Below, piece by piece: positions 35,505-44,929 of a DNA stretch of 64,000 nucleotides. The notes below the pieces were generated by a model. That model had not been told where the DNA came from. It did no database searches and saw nothing but the letters and a program-made list of their open reading frames with translations. The first letter of the stretch is position 1. The number at the start of each line of letters is the position of its first letter. The stretch comes from DATAES01 sp963802415. GTDB taxonomy: Bacteria; Actinomycetota; Acidimicrobiia; Acidimicrobiales; JACDCH01. A program made the translations under genes and the position numbers. The stretch is from the NCBI GenBank assembly GCA_963802415.1, contig CAWDIH010000001.1:1798001-1862000 (forward strand), in the 5' to 3' direction.

Positions 35505-35918
35505 ATGGCGACCCCTCGAATCGAAGGTTTTGGGCACATCGATCTGACGGTGACGGACGGCGAGCGGAGCGCTCGTTGGTGGGCCGAAGTGCTGGGATTC
35601 AAACTGGTTCTCAAAGTCGAGAGGCCGGGGTTCCGGGTTTGGAGCATGCTCCACCCGAGTGGGCTGTCAGTTGGCCTCATGACCCACGACGGCGCGGCCA
35701 CGAGTGAATTCGACGAGCGTGCAGTGGGGCTCGATCACCTGGCGTTCAACGTCCGCGATCGACCGACGCTCGAGGAATGGGCACGGCACTTCGATCTGCT
35801 TCGCGTCGCGCACTCGGAGATCAAAGAGGAGAATGGGGGCCCGCTCATGACGATTCGAGATCCCGACAGCATCCAGCTCGAACTGCACGCGTTGGATCTC
35901 AGCCTGGTCGTCCTGTAG
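35505..35918 (+). CDS. VOC (glyoxalase/bleomycin-resistance fold) protein
   Basis: 137 residues from the ATG at 35505. Two betaalphabeta-betabetabeta halves: GFGHIDLTVTDGERSARWWA and LDHLAFNVRDRPTLEEWARH, with metal-ligand candidates His in GHIDL, His in LDHLAF and Glu in IQLELHAL. Such proteins isomerise, open or bind small molecules. The 167-base gap before it holds no recognisable feature. It stands alone between convergent or unrelated genes. Confidence 0.88.
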   Translation: MATPRIEGFGHIDLTVTDGERSARWWAEVLGFKLVLKVERPGFRVWSMLHPSGLSVGLMTHDGAATSEFDERAVGLDHLAFNVRDRPTLEEWARHFDLLRVAHSEIKEENGGPLMTIRDPDSIQLELHALDLSLVVL

Positions 35919-36123
35919 TCGACCAAAGCCGGTAGCGCGCGCACCGAGCTGCCGTTATACGGGTGATCCGTGCGGCAGCATGCAGCAATCCGTGGCCGCG
36001 GCGGACATGGCGATCGCGCCGCGCGCATCCGGCTCGCGGTCTTTCAGATCCTGCCGCACGGCGAGATTCTCCTGTCGGACGGCTGAACCGGATATGTTTC
36101 GTCGAGTCAGCTCCGGCTCGAGG

Positions 36124-37287
36124 TCAGCCGACGACCTGGTCGGCGCGTAGCTCGGCGATCTCGTCGTCACGCCAGCCCGCTTGTCGCAGCACCTCGTTGG
36201 TGTGTTCGCCGAGCAGCGGAGCGTTCGGGGCCGGGTCGGTGGCGGCGCTGTCGAACAGGGGCGCGGGTCGGGGTTGGTGCACGTCGCCGAGCACCGTGTG
36301 CTCGAAGGCGCGCACGGTCCCGGAGGCGATGACCTGCGGATCGTCGGCGACCTCGTGGAGATCGCGCACTGGCGCGACGGGCACGTCGGCGGCACGCAAC
36401 CGAGACACCACTTCGTCGGTCGGCATGTCGGCGATGACGGCACGCACTCGCCGCATCACGTCGGCGCCGCCCTTCATGCGTTCCGCGGTGTCGGTCATCG
36501 CCGCGTTGTCGTCGCCCAACAGCGCGGTGGTGAGGCCCGACCATTGCGAGGCCGTCAACGTGACCAACACGACATGACCGTCCGCCGTCGGACTCACGCG
36601 GAAGCTACGACTGGTGGGCGGGAGCACGGTCGACGGTTGGTCGACGGTGTGATCCATCATGCCGTCGGGCCACAAGAACGCAATCGCTACGTCGAGCATG
36701 GACACGTCGATGCGCGTGCCCTGTCCGGTGCGCTCCCGCTGGAACAGCGCAGCGGTGATCGCTTGGGCGAACGTGTACGCCGTCGCCTTGTCGACGACGC
36801 CGTGTCGAACCATCGACGGTTCGGTGGTCCCTGCCGTCTGCAGGGCCGCGAAGCCGGACAGTGCTTGCACGACGTGGTCATAGGCGGGCGCGTCGGCGAG
36901 CGGTCCGGTGGTGCCGAAACCGCTGATCGACGCGTAGATCAGTCGCGAATTCTCCGTTTGCAGTGCTGGAGCGCTCAACCCGAGTCGGTCGACCACACCG
37001 GGACGGAAGTTCTGGGCGAACACGTCGGCGTCCGCCGTCAGTCGCCGGACCACCTCGCGTCCCGCATCCTTGGTCAGGTCGATGACGATCGAGCGTTTCC
37101 CGCGGTTGTTGTTCGCGAAGTACGCGCTCATGCCGGCATGGCCCGTGCCGACCGTGCGAATGGCGTCACCCGATGGCGGCTCGACCTTCACGACGTCGGC
37201 GCCTTGGTCCGCAAGGACCATCGTCGCCAGCGGACCCGACATGTTGGTCGTCAAGTCGATGATGCGAACGTCAGCGAGCGGCTTCAC
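36124..37287 (-). CDS. Class III CoA-transferase (CaiB/BaiF family)
   Basis: 387 residues, normal for the family. N-terminal signature: MSGPLATMVLADQGADVVKV, then FANNNRGKRSIVIDLTKDAG, VFAQNFRPGVVDRLGL and ISGFGTTGPLADAPAYDHVV. The C-terminal cap contains VSRLRAADVPVAPVRDLHEV and the closing motif APLLGEHTNEVLRQAGW. These enzymes move CoA between carboxylic acids, as in carnitine, bile-acid or aromatic acid metabolism. Start ATG at 37287. It is single; no acyl-CoA dehydrogenase lies beside it. The 205-base gap 35919-36123 downstream holds nothing that I can name. Confidence 0.92.
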   Translation of the reverse strand: MKPLADVRIIDLTTNMSGPLATMVLADQGADVVKVEPPSGDAIRTVGTGHAGMSAYFANNNRGKRSIVIDLTKDAGREVVRRLTADADVFAQNFRPGVVDRLGLSAPALQTENSRLIYASISGFGTTGPLADAPAYDHVVQALSGFAALQTAGTTEPSMVRHGVVDKATAYTFAQAITAALFQRERTGQGTRIDVSMLDVAIAFLWPDGMMDHTVDQPSTVLPPTSRSFRVSPTADGHVVLVTLTASQWSGLTTALLGDDNAAMTDTAERMKGGADVMRRVRAVIADMPTDEVVSRLRAADVPVAPVRDLHEVADDPQVIASGTVRAFEHTVLGDVHQPRPAPLFDSAATDPAPNAPLLGEHTNEVLRQAGWRDDEIAELRADQVVG

Positions 37288-37430
37288 GGCACGTGACTTA
37301 GCACGAGCGCGCAGGAGACGCGGGCGCCGACGTCATCCGATTCTCCGGTGCGTACCGAAGATCCGCAGACGGCACCGCCCCCGGTGACGTTCTGAGTCGG
37401 AACGTCGACTCACCACGAGAAGGAGCATCC

Positions 37431-38025
37431 ATGCGCATCCTGACTACCCCACGGCGCGCGCTCGCCGCGAGCGCGACGGTCTTTGCGTCGCTGGCGATCG
37501 TCGCCGCCCTCGCCGTCATCGGCGCGTCGCCTGCGAGCGCGACAACCATCTGCAACACACCCGGGCATGCCTACGTGACCCAGCCGGGAACAGCGTTCTT
37601 CTCCGGCTACGAAGGGGACCAGCGGTTCGGTGTACCGACCCTGTCCTATGTCGGGCACACAGAGTTTCCGGCTCGGTGGCAACGGCATCCGGCCCGGCAG
37701 CCAGATCGTCTTCTTCGCAGTCAACACTGACACCGGTGCGGCCGCCGGACTAGTGAACCCCGGGTTCAACTACAACACCAGAGGGGCCGGCAGCAACTGT
37801 GTCGTCAACGAGGAAGGTCCGTTCGTGTTCGCGCTGCAGCCGGGCAACTACCGGATCCAAGCCGCCTACATCGGCGGGAACTCCGGCCAATTCATTGTCG
37901 ACGTGGTCACCAACGTCCAGGTGCAAGCGCCGCCCCCGCCGCCGCCCTATGACCCCTACGACCCCGGCAACACGGGATACGACCCGTGCGCCGGTGCCCC
38001 CTTCGGCGGCTGCTATATCGGCTGA
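37431..38025 (+). CDS. Small secreted protein, one frameshift
   Basis: ATG at 37431 with AAGGAG in front. Signal peptide residues 1-38 ends SPASATTIC. The first frame runs through GYEGDQRFGVPTLSYVG, then breaks near 37655-37665. The second frame carries SFRLGGNGIRPGSQIVFFAV, PGFNYNTRGAGSNCVVNEEG and PFVFALQPGNYRIQAAYIGG, ending in a proline/tyrosine tail PPPPPPYDPYDPGNTGYDPC. Repaired length is about 197 residues. The middle looks like a beta-rich carboxypeptidase-regulatory-like fold (inference). The tail could be wall-spanning. No enzymatic motif. Confidence 0.72.
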
Positions 38026-38063
38026 CCGGCGAAGAACCCGCTACCTCCCACCGCCGACCTGAT

Positions 38064-38108
38064 CGCACGTGCAACCACGTGTCAAAACGGCACGTGAACG
38101 CACGTGCG
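38064..38108. terminator. CACGTG-rich inverted repeat between convergent genes
   Basis: Four CACGTG hexamers lie in 45 bases. Outer arms CGCACGTGC (38064-38072) and GCACGTGCG (38100-38108) are exact complements; inner CACGTG copies also pair, leaving a TCAAAACGG loop. It sits between the secreted-protein stop (38025) and the stop of the LLM gene (38082), overlapping the last codons of the latter. Most likely a two-way terminator. Confidence 0.6.
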
Positions 38109-39056
38109 ACGGCCGGCGCGTGGCGAGATGTCATTGAGGTGGCGGCGGATATCGGCGACGCCGGCTACCGCCGTTTCCAGGTGCGCGGCACACGCGAGAA
38201 GGTTGAACGTACGGCAACCGGCCGAGACGTACGGCGCCAGGAATTCGGCGATGGTGTCGGGGGCTCCGCAAGGGCTGTAGCGCTCGAATCGTTCGAACGG
38301 AACGTTGTACATGCCTTCCATGGTCGGAGCGAGTGCTGCGCGTCCCGCCGCGGGATCGTTTCCGACGCCGCACCAGACTTGCATCGCGTGTTGCCATTCG
38401 ACGTTCCGCCGGCCGGCGGCGATGGCGGTGTCGTCGATGATGGCGGTCGCTTCCTCGAACCTTCGCGCTGAGTTCCAGATACCGATCCAGCCCTCGGCGA
38501 GGCGTCCGGCGCGGCCTAGCGCGACGTCGGAGCGACCTCCGACGATGATGGGGACGGGTGGTTGCGGTGCGGGCAAGATCAAGGCTTCGTCCAGGTCGAA
38601 GAATTCGCCGTGGTGAGTTACGGGCGCTCCTGCGAGCAACGCTCGAAGGACGCGCAGGGACTCCTCCATGCGGCGTCCCCGAGTATGTGGATCGATGCCG
38701 CAGATCTCGAGCTCGTGCGGATCCTCGCCACCGACACCGACGCCGAATGTGAGCCGGCCGGGGTACCGCTCGGACACGGATGAGAGCTGACGGGCCACAA
38801 GGACGGGATGACGTAGCGGCAACAGGTACACCGCCACGAATGCTCGAACCGAGGGTTCGGTTGCGAGTTCGTGGGTCGCTCCGATGAGTCCGTCGAAGCC
38901 GGCACCGACGATGAAGCTGACGTGGTCGCCGCACACGACATGATCGAGACCGGCCGCGGCGATCGCACGTGTCGATGTTGACGGCGTCGCGTCCGGGGTG
39001 AGCGCGGCCATACCGACAGACACCATCGGTGACGTCTTGTGTGATTCGGTTCTCAT
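38082..39056 (-). CDS. LLM-class F420-dependent oxidoreductase
   Basis: 324 residues from the ATG at 39056, overlapping the stop of the methyltransferase gene (ATGA). Motifs: MVSVGMAALTPDATPS, DHVVCGDHVSFIVGAG, AVYLLPLRHPVLVARQLSSV, RLTFGVGVGGEDPHELEICG and VPIIVGGRSDVALGRAGRLA. This is the F420-type luciferase-like barrel. The final residues TCVHVPF are encoded by the inverted repeat at 38064-38108 and are not part of the family. It pairs with the upstream methyltransferase in a two-gene operon. Confidence 0.92.
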   Translation of the reverse strand: MRTESHKTSPMVSVGMAALTPDATPSTSTRAIAAAGLDHVVCGDHVSFIVGAGFDGLIGATHELATEPSVRAFVAVYLLPLRHPVLVARQLSSVSERYPGRLTFGVGVGGEDPHELEICGIDPHTRGRRMEESLRVLRALLAGAPVTHHGEFFDLDEALILPAPQPPVPIIVGGRSDVALGRAGRLAEGWIGIWNSARRFEEATAIIDDTAIAAGRRNVEWQHAMQVWCGVGNDPAAGRAALAPTMEGMYNVPFERFERYSPCGAPDTIAEFLAPYVSAGCRTFNLLACAAHLETAVAGVADIRRHLNDISPRAGRRTCVHVPF

Positions 39057-39709
39057 GCGACGGCGACGCCACTGATCTGGGGCCACACGGGCACGAACAC
39101 GCCACCGAATCGGTCATGCTCGATCCGCACGTCCGCGAAACCGGCAGCCGCGATCGTGGCCGCGGTGTCGCGGTCGAGGCAGCAACCGTCGAAGACATAT
39201 CGCCACGGGCGACGCAACAGGCGCTGCAGTGCTCGTATCGGGCCCGGACCGGACGCAACGTGCTCGATGAACACGAACCGTCCTCCAGGACGCAGGATGC
39301 GGTGCACTTCCGCGAGCGCAGCTGCTTGATCCTCCACCGTGCACAGCACGAGTGTGCAGATCACCGCGTCGACACTCGCGCTTGGGAGACCGGTCGTCTC
39401 AGCACGTTCCACGCGAATCTCGAGGTCGATCCCGTAGCGCGCGGCTGTTCGGCCGAGTGCGTCGTGCGCGTGCAGGTTCGGTTCGAAGGCAACGAGGCGG
39501 CAGCCGGGGGCGAGGTAACGCATCGAAGCACCCGCTCCCGAACCAATCTCGACCACGACTGGAGGTAGGTCAGCGAAGAGGGCCGTCTTGCGGGCACCGA
39601 GGCGTCGATGGAGGTACCAGTCCATCGACTCGAAGAACTTGGCGTTGGCCCAGGCGCGCATTGGGTGAGGCACGGGCTCGGGGCGGGCGAGATGTGCTGT
39701 CTCGGTCAT
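39053..39709 (-). CDS. Class I SAM-dependent methyltransferase
   Basis: 218 residues. Motif I VVVEIGSGAGASMRYLAPG, then RLVAFEPNLHAHDALG, motif II-like ASVDAVICTLVLCTVEDQAA and ILRPGGRFVFIEHVAS. Its N-terminus (AKFFESMDWYLHRRLGARK) and the closing DRDTAATIAAAGFADVRIEH resemble METTL7-like thiol or alkane methyltransferases, which is a hint, not proof. It is coupled to the LLM oxidoreductase downstream. Confidence 0.9.
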   Translation of the reverse strand: MTETAHLARPEPVPHPMRAWANAKFFESMDWYLHRRLGARKTALFADLPPVVVEIGSGAGASMRYLAPGCRLVAFEPNLHAHDALGRTAARYGIDLEIRVERAETTGLPSASVDAVICTLVLCTVEDQAAALAEVHRILRPGGRFVFIEHVASGPGPIRALQRLLRRPWRYVFDGCCLDRDTAATIAAAGFADVRIEHDRFGGVFVPVWPQISGVAVA

Positions 39710-39799
39710 TTTATGGCTCCACTGGTCTCACGACGGCTTGCCGACGCAACATCGCGAAGACCGCTCGCGTCGCGCTCGCGTGGACGTTCGCGGGCTGAG

Positions 39800-41402
39800 T
39801 TACGACCTCAACAGCTCCTCGGCGGCGCCGATGATGTCGCCGACGTCGCGGGCATCAGGCAGGTGCCAGGCGCCGTCCTTCGCGACGAAACGCGCCGAAG
39901 GCAAAGCAGCGGCGAGGGCCTCCCCACCCGCGAAGGGGATCGACGCGATCACCGCGGTAGTGCAACACCAATGCCGGCGCTCGAATCTCCTCGACGAGAT
40001 CGGTGACATCAGTGTCGTAGATCGCTTCGAGGTAACCCACAGCCACCTCCATCGGAGCGCTTTCCCGCAAGAGGCGCGCAAAGTGCAGCGTCGCGGCAGC
40101 CGACGCTCCTGGGCGGTACAGACCGGCCAACAGTTCGGTTGCAATGTTCGGACGCTGACGCAACAGGTCCAGGATCGGTCGACCGACGTCACCGAACGTC
40201 TCGGGCCCGCTCGCGTACGTCCCGAACAGCACGAGGTGAGACACCCGATCGGGTCTGCGGGCCGCGCACGCCAGCGCGATCGGTCCCGCCCCCGACATCG
40301 CGAAGAGCGCAGCCGGTTCGCCGAGATGTTCCAGCATGGCCTCGAGCTCGCCGGCGGCGGGCTCGACGCCGAAATCGTGAACCGTGCCCGCCGACAATCC
40401 CGTACCGCGCCGGTCGTAGGTGATCGCACGGCGATTTCGCGCGAGGTGCTCGATCAGTGATGACCGAGGATCGCGGCCCTCGACGATCATCTCGAGGTTG
40501 GAGAGCCACGCCGGGACCACGATCACCGGGGATCCGACTCCTAGATCACCCCAAGCGATATCGATCCCCTCGCCGGTCAGGCGTTTCACCGACAAGCCGT
40601 CGATGGACAGGAGCGGCTCACCGCCGCCGGCCAAGGCACCCGACTCGCCGACCGGCTCCACGTCACCGCGCAAGATGGCCGCTTCCAATCGTCGGAGTCG
40701 CGGCGAAGGATCCAAACCCAGCTCTTCGACCAGATGGTGTCGGTGTCTCTGGTAGACGCGAAGGGCCTCGGCATCGCGACCGGTGGCGGCAAGGGCGCGC
40801 ATCAAGGACGCTTGTGCCGAGGCGCGCAACGGGTGCTCCAACACGAACCCGTCCAACTCCGTGATGGCGCGGTTCGGCTCACCGCAGGCCAGCAGCGCTT
40901 CGGCGTGTGCCTCGATCGCTTGGAGATGCAACTCGTCCAACCGGATCTGCTCCGCACGGAACGGCTCGACATCTTCGAACCCGGCGTAGGGCGCACCCCG
41001 CCACAGGGACAGCGCGTCGTGCAAGAGCGCGCAGGCGACCGAAGGTTCTGCCCCGACCGCGGCTCGAACCCCTCGTTCGAATTCGATCGCGTCGACCGTC
41101 GCAGAGCCCAACTCGAGCGCATAGCCCGTGCCGCGCGTAGCCACGGTGGGAGCCCCTGGAGACCGCAGCCGCTTACGCAGCCGGAACACCTGGGTGTGCA
41201 ACGCCGCATCCGGCGAATCGGGGAGCCCATCCGGCCACACGGCATCAACGAGCGCATCCACGGAAACGATTTGCCCCGACTGCAACACGAGCCGGGCAAG
41301 CAAGGCCTGCAATCGGCGACCCGGAAAATCACGAAGCTCGCCCGAAGCATCGACCATCTCGACCGCGCCCAACACGCGCACGGTCTCGCAAGTCCGCTCC
41401 AT
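39800..41402 (-). CDS. SARP/BTAD-type regulator fused to an alpha/beta hydrolase, one frameshift
   Basis: About 533 residues if repaired. Residues 5-95: OmpR-like DNA-binding domain (GRRLQALLARLVLQSGQIVS, VWPDG, RKRLRSPG, GYAL). Residues 100-245: bacterial transcriptional activation domain with TPR-like helices, ending EELGLDPSPRLRRLEAAILR. Residues 270 to the end: alpha/beta hydrolase with ITYDRRGTGLS, nucleophile in LFAMSGAGPIALA, acid in LVLHYRGDRV and His in DGAWHLPDA. The frame breaks near 39947 by one extra base; the last 50 residues with the His are in the other frame. Fusion of activator and hydrolase suggests a sensor that cleaves or binds a signal ester. Confidence 0.82.
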
Positions 41403-41545
41403 GAGCCAAGTCTCGCGGCACACCCGCCGTCGAGGAAGTTCACGTCAAGCCAGGGGCGAAGGTCGTGGCATGAATCTCGAGGCAACAGAGCGGAACTCGT
41501 GCCCAGGCCTGGTGAGGAGCGAGTGCCCTGAGTAGGTTTTTGTGC

Positions 41546-42301
41546 ATGCTCCGTGTGCCTGCGTTCGGTCCATTCGCTGCTGCCGGGGTGCTGATAGCCG
41601 GCGGCTTCGTGTTTGTCGCCGCGTCACCGGCGGTGGCGGCGCCGACTTGCCGTAGCCAGGCGCCGACGGCCTTCCTCGATGCGCCGGGGACCCTCGTCGG
41701 CACCGACGGACCGGACGTGCTCGCGGGTTCGTCGGGGAGCGACCTGATCCTGGGCATGGGCGGCGACGACCTCATCTGCGGCGAGGGCGGCAACGACGTC
41801 ATCCAGGGCGGCGACGGCAACGACACCATCTGGGCCACCCAGCCCAACTACACCGGCCCGCCAGGAGCCAACCAGCTGCAGGGCAACGCCGGTGACGACC
41901 TGCTCGCCGGCGGACCGGGGCCCGACACGATCACGGGCGGGAACGGCGCCGACACCGTCGACGACCAAGGTGGAAACGATCAGATCTCCGGCGGCATCGG
42001 CGACGACCATCTGAACGGTGATCTCGGCGACGACGTGATCAATGGTGACGGCGGCAACGACGGAATCAATGCCGGTCCCGGCGCGGACCGGCTGTCCGGC
42101 GACAACGGCAACGACTTCCTCGTCGGCGACCATCCCACGCGTGGTCCGAACGGAAACGACGTCCTCAACGGTGGAAAGGGCAACGACCAGCTGTCCGGTA
42201 CCGCCAACACCGCCCTTGGGAGCGACAAAGACAAGTGCAACGGCGGCCCGCAGATCGACACGGCCGACACCACGTGCGAGAAGCTCAACGGAGTCCCGTA
42301 G
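41546..42301 (+). CDS. Secreted RTX-like calcium-binding repeat protein
   Basis: 251 residues from the ATG at 41546 (a GTG at 41540 is also open). Signal peptide to about residue 32 (SPAVAAP). The body is a run of GGxGxDxx nonapeptides: LGMGGDDLICGEGGNDVIQG, GNAGDDLLAGGPGPDTITGG, GNGADTVDDQGGNDQISGG, LGDDVINGDGGNDGINAGPG and so on, the calcium-binding parallel beta-roll of RTX proteins. Cysteines in DLICGEG and DTTCEKLNG near the ends may pair. No enzymatic domain and no adjacent type I secretion genes; Sec export is implied. Confidence 0.88.
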   Translation: MLRVPAFGPFAAAGVLIAGGFVFVAASPAVAAPTCRSQAPTAFLDAPGTLVGTDGPDVLAGSSGSDLILGMGGDDLICGEGGNDVIQGGDGNDTIWATQPNYTGPPGANQLQGNAGDDLLAGGPGPDTITGGNGADTVDDQGGNDQISGGIGDDHLNGDLGDDVINGDGGNDGINAGPGADRLSGDNGNDFLVGDHPTRGPNGNDVLNGGKGNDQLSGTANTALGSDKDKCNGGPQIDTADTTCEKLNGVP

Positions 42302-42324
42302 CGCACAAGGTAGAAGGGTGTTGC

Positions 42325-42368
42325 GCGATCAGACAGGGTTGACACGGCCCGTCAACACGACGCGCCCC
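42325..42368 (-). repeat. Dispersed palindromic repeat family B, copy 1
   Basis: Matches 46041-46084 at about 40 of 44 bases. The heart is the inverted repeat GTTGAC (42338-42343) and GTCAAC (42351-42356). Read on the minus strand it encodes GRVVLTGRVNPV and a TGA stop at the end of a broken TetR gene. It also lies just after the stop of the RTX-like gene. Confidence 0.68.
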
Positions 42369-42970
42369 TCGAACATCGTTGCGCTCATCTCGGTGATGTT
42401 CGGGAACTAGGCTCGCGAAGTACGCGCCGACCTGTTCGATCGGCGGTCCACCTTGCGAGGTGACCTCGAGCACCGATGCGTCGAGGTAACGGCTCGAGCA
42501 TGTCGCCGAGGTATCCCACGGCTTCGTCGGGCACACCTGCGCAGCAGGCCCATGTTCCACTCGATGATTCGCGCCATGTTGGGTCCGACCGGCACGTGAC
42601 CGAGCGAGAGTCGCACCAAGTCGTTGTGCCTCAACATGATCCGGCACACGTGGCGGGCGAGGTTCTTTGCACTGCTCCTGCCAACGCACGGGATCGCGGT
42701 CGGGAGCACGACCTCTCCCATCACACGGTCGTACACGATCTCACCGAGTTCGTCCTTGCCACTGATGTGCCAGTGGAGAGTCGCGGATCCGGTGCCGAGT
42801 TCTTCGCCCAGGCGGCGCACGGCCAAGACGTTCGCACCGTCGGCGTCGAGGATCTTCACCGCGACGATCGCGTCGCGGGTGAGTGGCTTGCGCCGGCGTC
42901 CGCTTGCCTTTGCGGCGCACCACCACGGCGGCTCGACGCGCTGAGAGGTGACATCGGTCCCGACCGTCAT
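42329..42970 (-). pseudogene. Decayed TetR-family regulator with several frameshifts
   Basis: The N-terminus from the ATG at 42970 is intact: LTRDAIVAVKILDADGANVL, AVRRLGEELGTGSATLHWHI and SGKDELGEIVYDRVMGEV, a TetR helix-turn-helix with LHWHISGKDEL. After MARIIEWNMGLLR the frame is lost. Pieces of the ligand domain continue in other frames (VPDEAVGYL-like, YLDASVLEVTSQGGPPIEQV then GAYFASL, then FPNITEMSATMFEG). The final tail GRVVLTGRVNPV comes from repeat B. At least three shifts are needed, so it is probably a true pseudogene, or heavily miscalled sequence. Confidence 0.68.
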
Positions 42971-43096
42971 CTTCTCCTTGACCTCGGCACGGCAGAAGCG
43001 TAGAACAGTGCTCGTTCTCGATCAGTGATCGAGAACGAGCGTAGATCGAGAACAGGGATTCGGCGATGAGGGGGGCGGCGACGCCGGGCGGTCATG

Positions 43097-43113
43097 TGCA
43101 ACCGCGGGTTGCA
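43097..43113. promoter_or_regulatory. ArsR-type palindromic operator
   Basis: TGCAACC and GGTTGCA are perfect inverted repeats with a GCG centre. A further half-site TGGTTGCAC follows about 30 bases on. A possible promoter, TTGCAT (43109-43114) and TACCGT 18 bases later, overlaps the palindrome, so a bound repressor would block it. It serves the AHSA1-ArsR genes downstream, and the divergent TetR remnant may share it. Confidence 0.6.
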
Positions 43114-43225
43114 TATCGGTGGTCAAACGTGCTACCGTTGGTTGCACATTGAGATGGACCAAGCAAGCAAGGCCTGACTCGCCACCCGGGTGCGGGAGAC
43201 GGTTCGGGTCGACGAGGGAGGGACC

Positions 43226-43690
43226 ATGACCCCGAAGAAGGTTGAGATGAGCACGACGGATTACCAGATCGATCGTGAGATCGTGATCGATGCCCCCGTC
43301 GAGGTGGTGTGGCGCACCATCACCGAGCCGGACCAGATCAGCTTGTGGTTCGCCGACAAGGTGGAGCTGGAAATCAAGCCCGGCGCCCGTGGCTACATGG
43401 GCTTCGGCAAACAGGGCGGCCCGATCCTCGTCGAGACCGTGGATCCACCGACCCGTTTCTCGTTTCGGTGGAACCCCCCTGCCGGCGAGGCGCCTGCGCC
43501 GGGAAACTCTCTGTTGGTCGAGTTCATCCTCGTAGGCGAAGGCGAGCACACCCGCCTCCGCGTCGTCGAGAGCGGCCTCAACCCGCTCCCTTGGCCCGAC
43601 GTCGACAAGCTGCAGTATGCCGAGGAGCACAACGGCGGTTGGGGAGACTTCCTGGACCGCCTCGCCCAGTTGGTCGCCAAGCGCACGTAG
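43226..43690 (+). CDS. SRPBCC protein of the AHSA1 type
   Basis: 154 residues from the ATG at 43226 with GAGGGAGGG in front; ATG at 43247 is also possible. Signature: YQIDREIVIDAPVEVVWRTI, TEPDQISLWFADKVELEIKP and GGWGDFLDRLAQLV at the end. AHSA1-type SRPBCC genes are very often coupled to small ArsR regulators, as here: the ArsR gene starts 12 bases after its stop. The role of such pairs is unclear; the protein probably binds a hydrophobic ligand. Confidence 0.9.
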   Translation: MTPKKVEMSTTDYQIDREIVIDAPVEVVWRTITEPDQISLWFADKVELEIKPGARGYMGFGKQGGPILVETVDPPTRFSFRWNPPAGEAPAPGNSLLVEFILVGEGEHTRLRVVESGLNPLPWPDVDKLQYAEEHNGGWGDFLDRLAQLVAKRT

Positions 43691-43702
43691 GAGTGGAAGG
43701 AG

Positions 43703-44062
43703 ATGAAGACCGAGCCTGACGACGACCTGTGGGCGGCGATCGGCGACCCTTCACGGCGTCGGGTGCTCGATCTCCTCGTCGTGCGGGGTGAGGCCAGCGC
43801 CAGTGGGCTGGCAGGCCAGGTTCCGTTCACCCGCCAGGCCGTCTCCAAGCACCTGATCGTGCTCGAACAAGCCGGGCTGATAAGCCGCCGAAAGCAGGGC
43901 CGCGAGATCCTCTACCGGGTGAATGCCGACCGTCTCGACCAGGCCAACCGGGCCATGGCCGAGGTCTCCCGGCAGTGGGATCGGCGGCTCGAAACCATCA
44001 AGCGCCTCGCCGAGGCCGCTCAGGCCAAGGCGAGGAGTGCAACACCGGAGCGCCGCACCTAG
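43703..44062 (+). CDS. ArsR-family transcriptional regulator
   Basis: 119 residues with GGAAGGAG five bases before the ATG. Winged helix: LWAAIGDPSRRRVLDLLVVR, GQVPFTRQAVSKHLIVLEQA and GLISRRKQGREILYRVNADR. No metal-binding cysteines, so it belongs to the non-metal class that accompanies AHSA1 proteins. It likely represses its own operon through the palindrome at 43097-43113. The DUF899 genes downstream may be part of the same unit. Confidence 0.93.
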   Translation: MKTEPDDDLWAAIGDPSRRRVLDLLVVRGEASASGLAGQVPFTRQAVSKHLIVLEQAGLISRRKQGREILYRVNADRLDQANRAMAEVSRQWDRRLETIKRLAEAAQAKARSATPERRT

Positions 44063-44194
44063 TCCACGGCCGCAGTCCGAACCCGTCGCGCCCGGTCACC
44101 TGTCTGTGGTCGCGCGCGCCGTTTCGACGGCTGTGGCCGCGGTCCTCCCATCACTCTCCAGTACCAGACAACCGGTCCCCGAAAGGAGCCAACC

Positions 44195-44929
44195 ATGCAC
44201 AGCCCCCCGATCATCTCACCCGAGGAATGGGAAGCGGAGCGTCTCCGCCTCCTGGTCAAAGAGAAGGAGCTCACGAAGGCCCGTGACGCCATGGCTGCAG
44301 AGCGCCGGCGGATGCCGTGGATGGCGGTGGACAAGGACTACGAGTTCGAGGGACCGTCCGGGAAGGCGAGTCTCCTCGACCTCTTCGAGGGCCGCCAGCA
44401 GTTGATCGTGTACCGCGCGTTCTTCGAACCCGGCGTGCACGGCTGGCCCGACCACGCCTGTGTCGGCTGCTCGATGGTCGCCGACCAAGTCGCCCACGTC
44501 GCCCATCTGAATGCTCGGGACACCACCCTGGCCTTCGCCTCCCGCGCCTCGCAGGCCGACATCGAGCGGGTCAAGGCCCGGATGGGTTGGGAGATGCCGT
44601 GGTACACGATGAAGGACAGCTTCGACGTCGACTTCGGTGTCGACGAGTGGCATGGGACGAACGCGTTCATTCGCGACGGCGACCGGGTGTTCCGCACCTA
44701 CTTCGTCAACAACCGGGGCGACGAGGCGCTCGGGAGCACGTGGAGCTACCTCGACATGACCGCCCTCGGCCGGCAGGAAGAGTGGGAGGACTCCCCCGAG
44801 GGCTATCCGCAGGGAAGCCCGTATGTGTGGTGGGTGTGGCACGACCAGGCGCCGCAGACCGGCGTGGATCGGCCCGGCCTCGTACAACTCCGGATCGCGG
44901 AGTCGACGAACATGCGGGAGTCGTCGTGA
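44195..44929 (+). CDS. DUF899 family (thioredoxin-like) protein
   Basis: 244 residues with AAAGGAG in front of the ATG. Typical DUF899 text: SPEEWEAERLRLLVKEKELT, AERRRMPWMAVDKDYEFEG, LFEGRQQLIVYRAFF, CVGCSMVADQVAHVAHL and GWEMPWYTMKDSFDVDFGV. The fold is thioredoxin-like, but only one of the two redox cysteines (CVGC has both at the first site, CxxC) can be judged; activity is unknown. It is the first of two paralogs flanking a tiny membrane protein gene, with which it overlaps (GTGA). Confidence 0.9.
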   Translation: MHSPPIISPEEWEAERLRLLVKEKELTKARDAMAAERRRMPWMAVDKDYEFEGPSGKASLLDLFEGRQQLIVYRAFFEPGVHGWPDHACVGCSMVADQVAHVAHLNARDTTLAFASRASQADIERVKARMGWEMPWYTMKDSFDVDFGVDEWHGTNAFIRDGDRVFRTYFVNNRGDEALGSTWSYLDMTALGRQEEWEDSPEGYPQGSPYVWWVWHDQAPQTGVDRPGLVQLRIAESTNMRESS

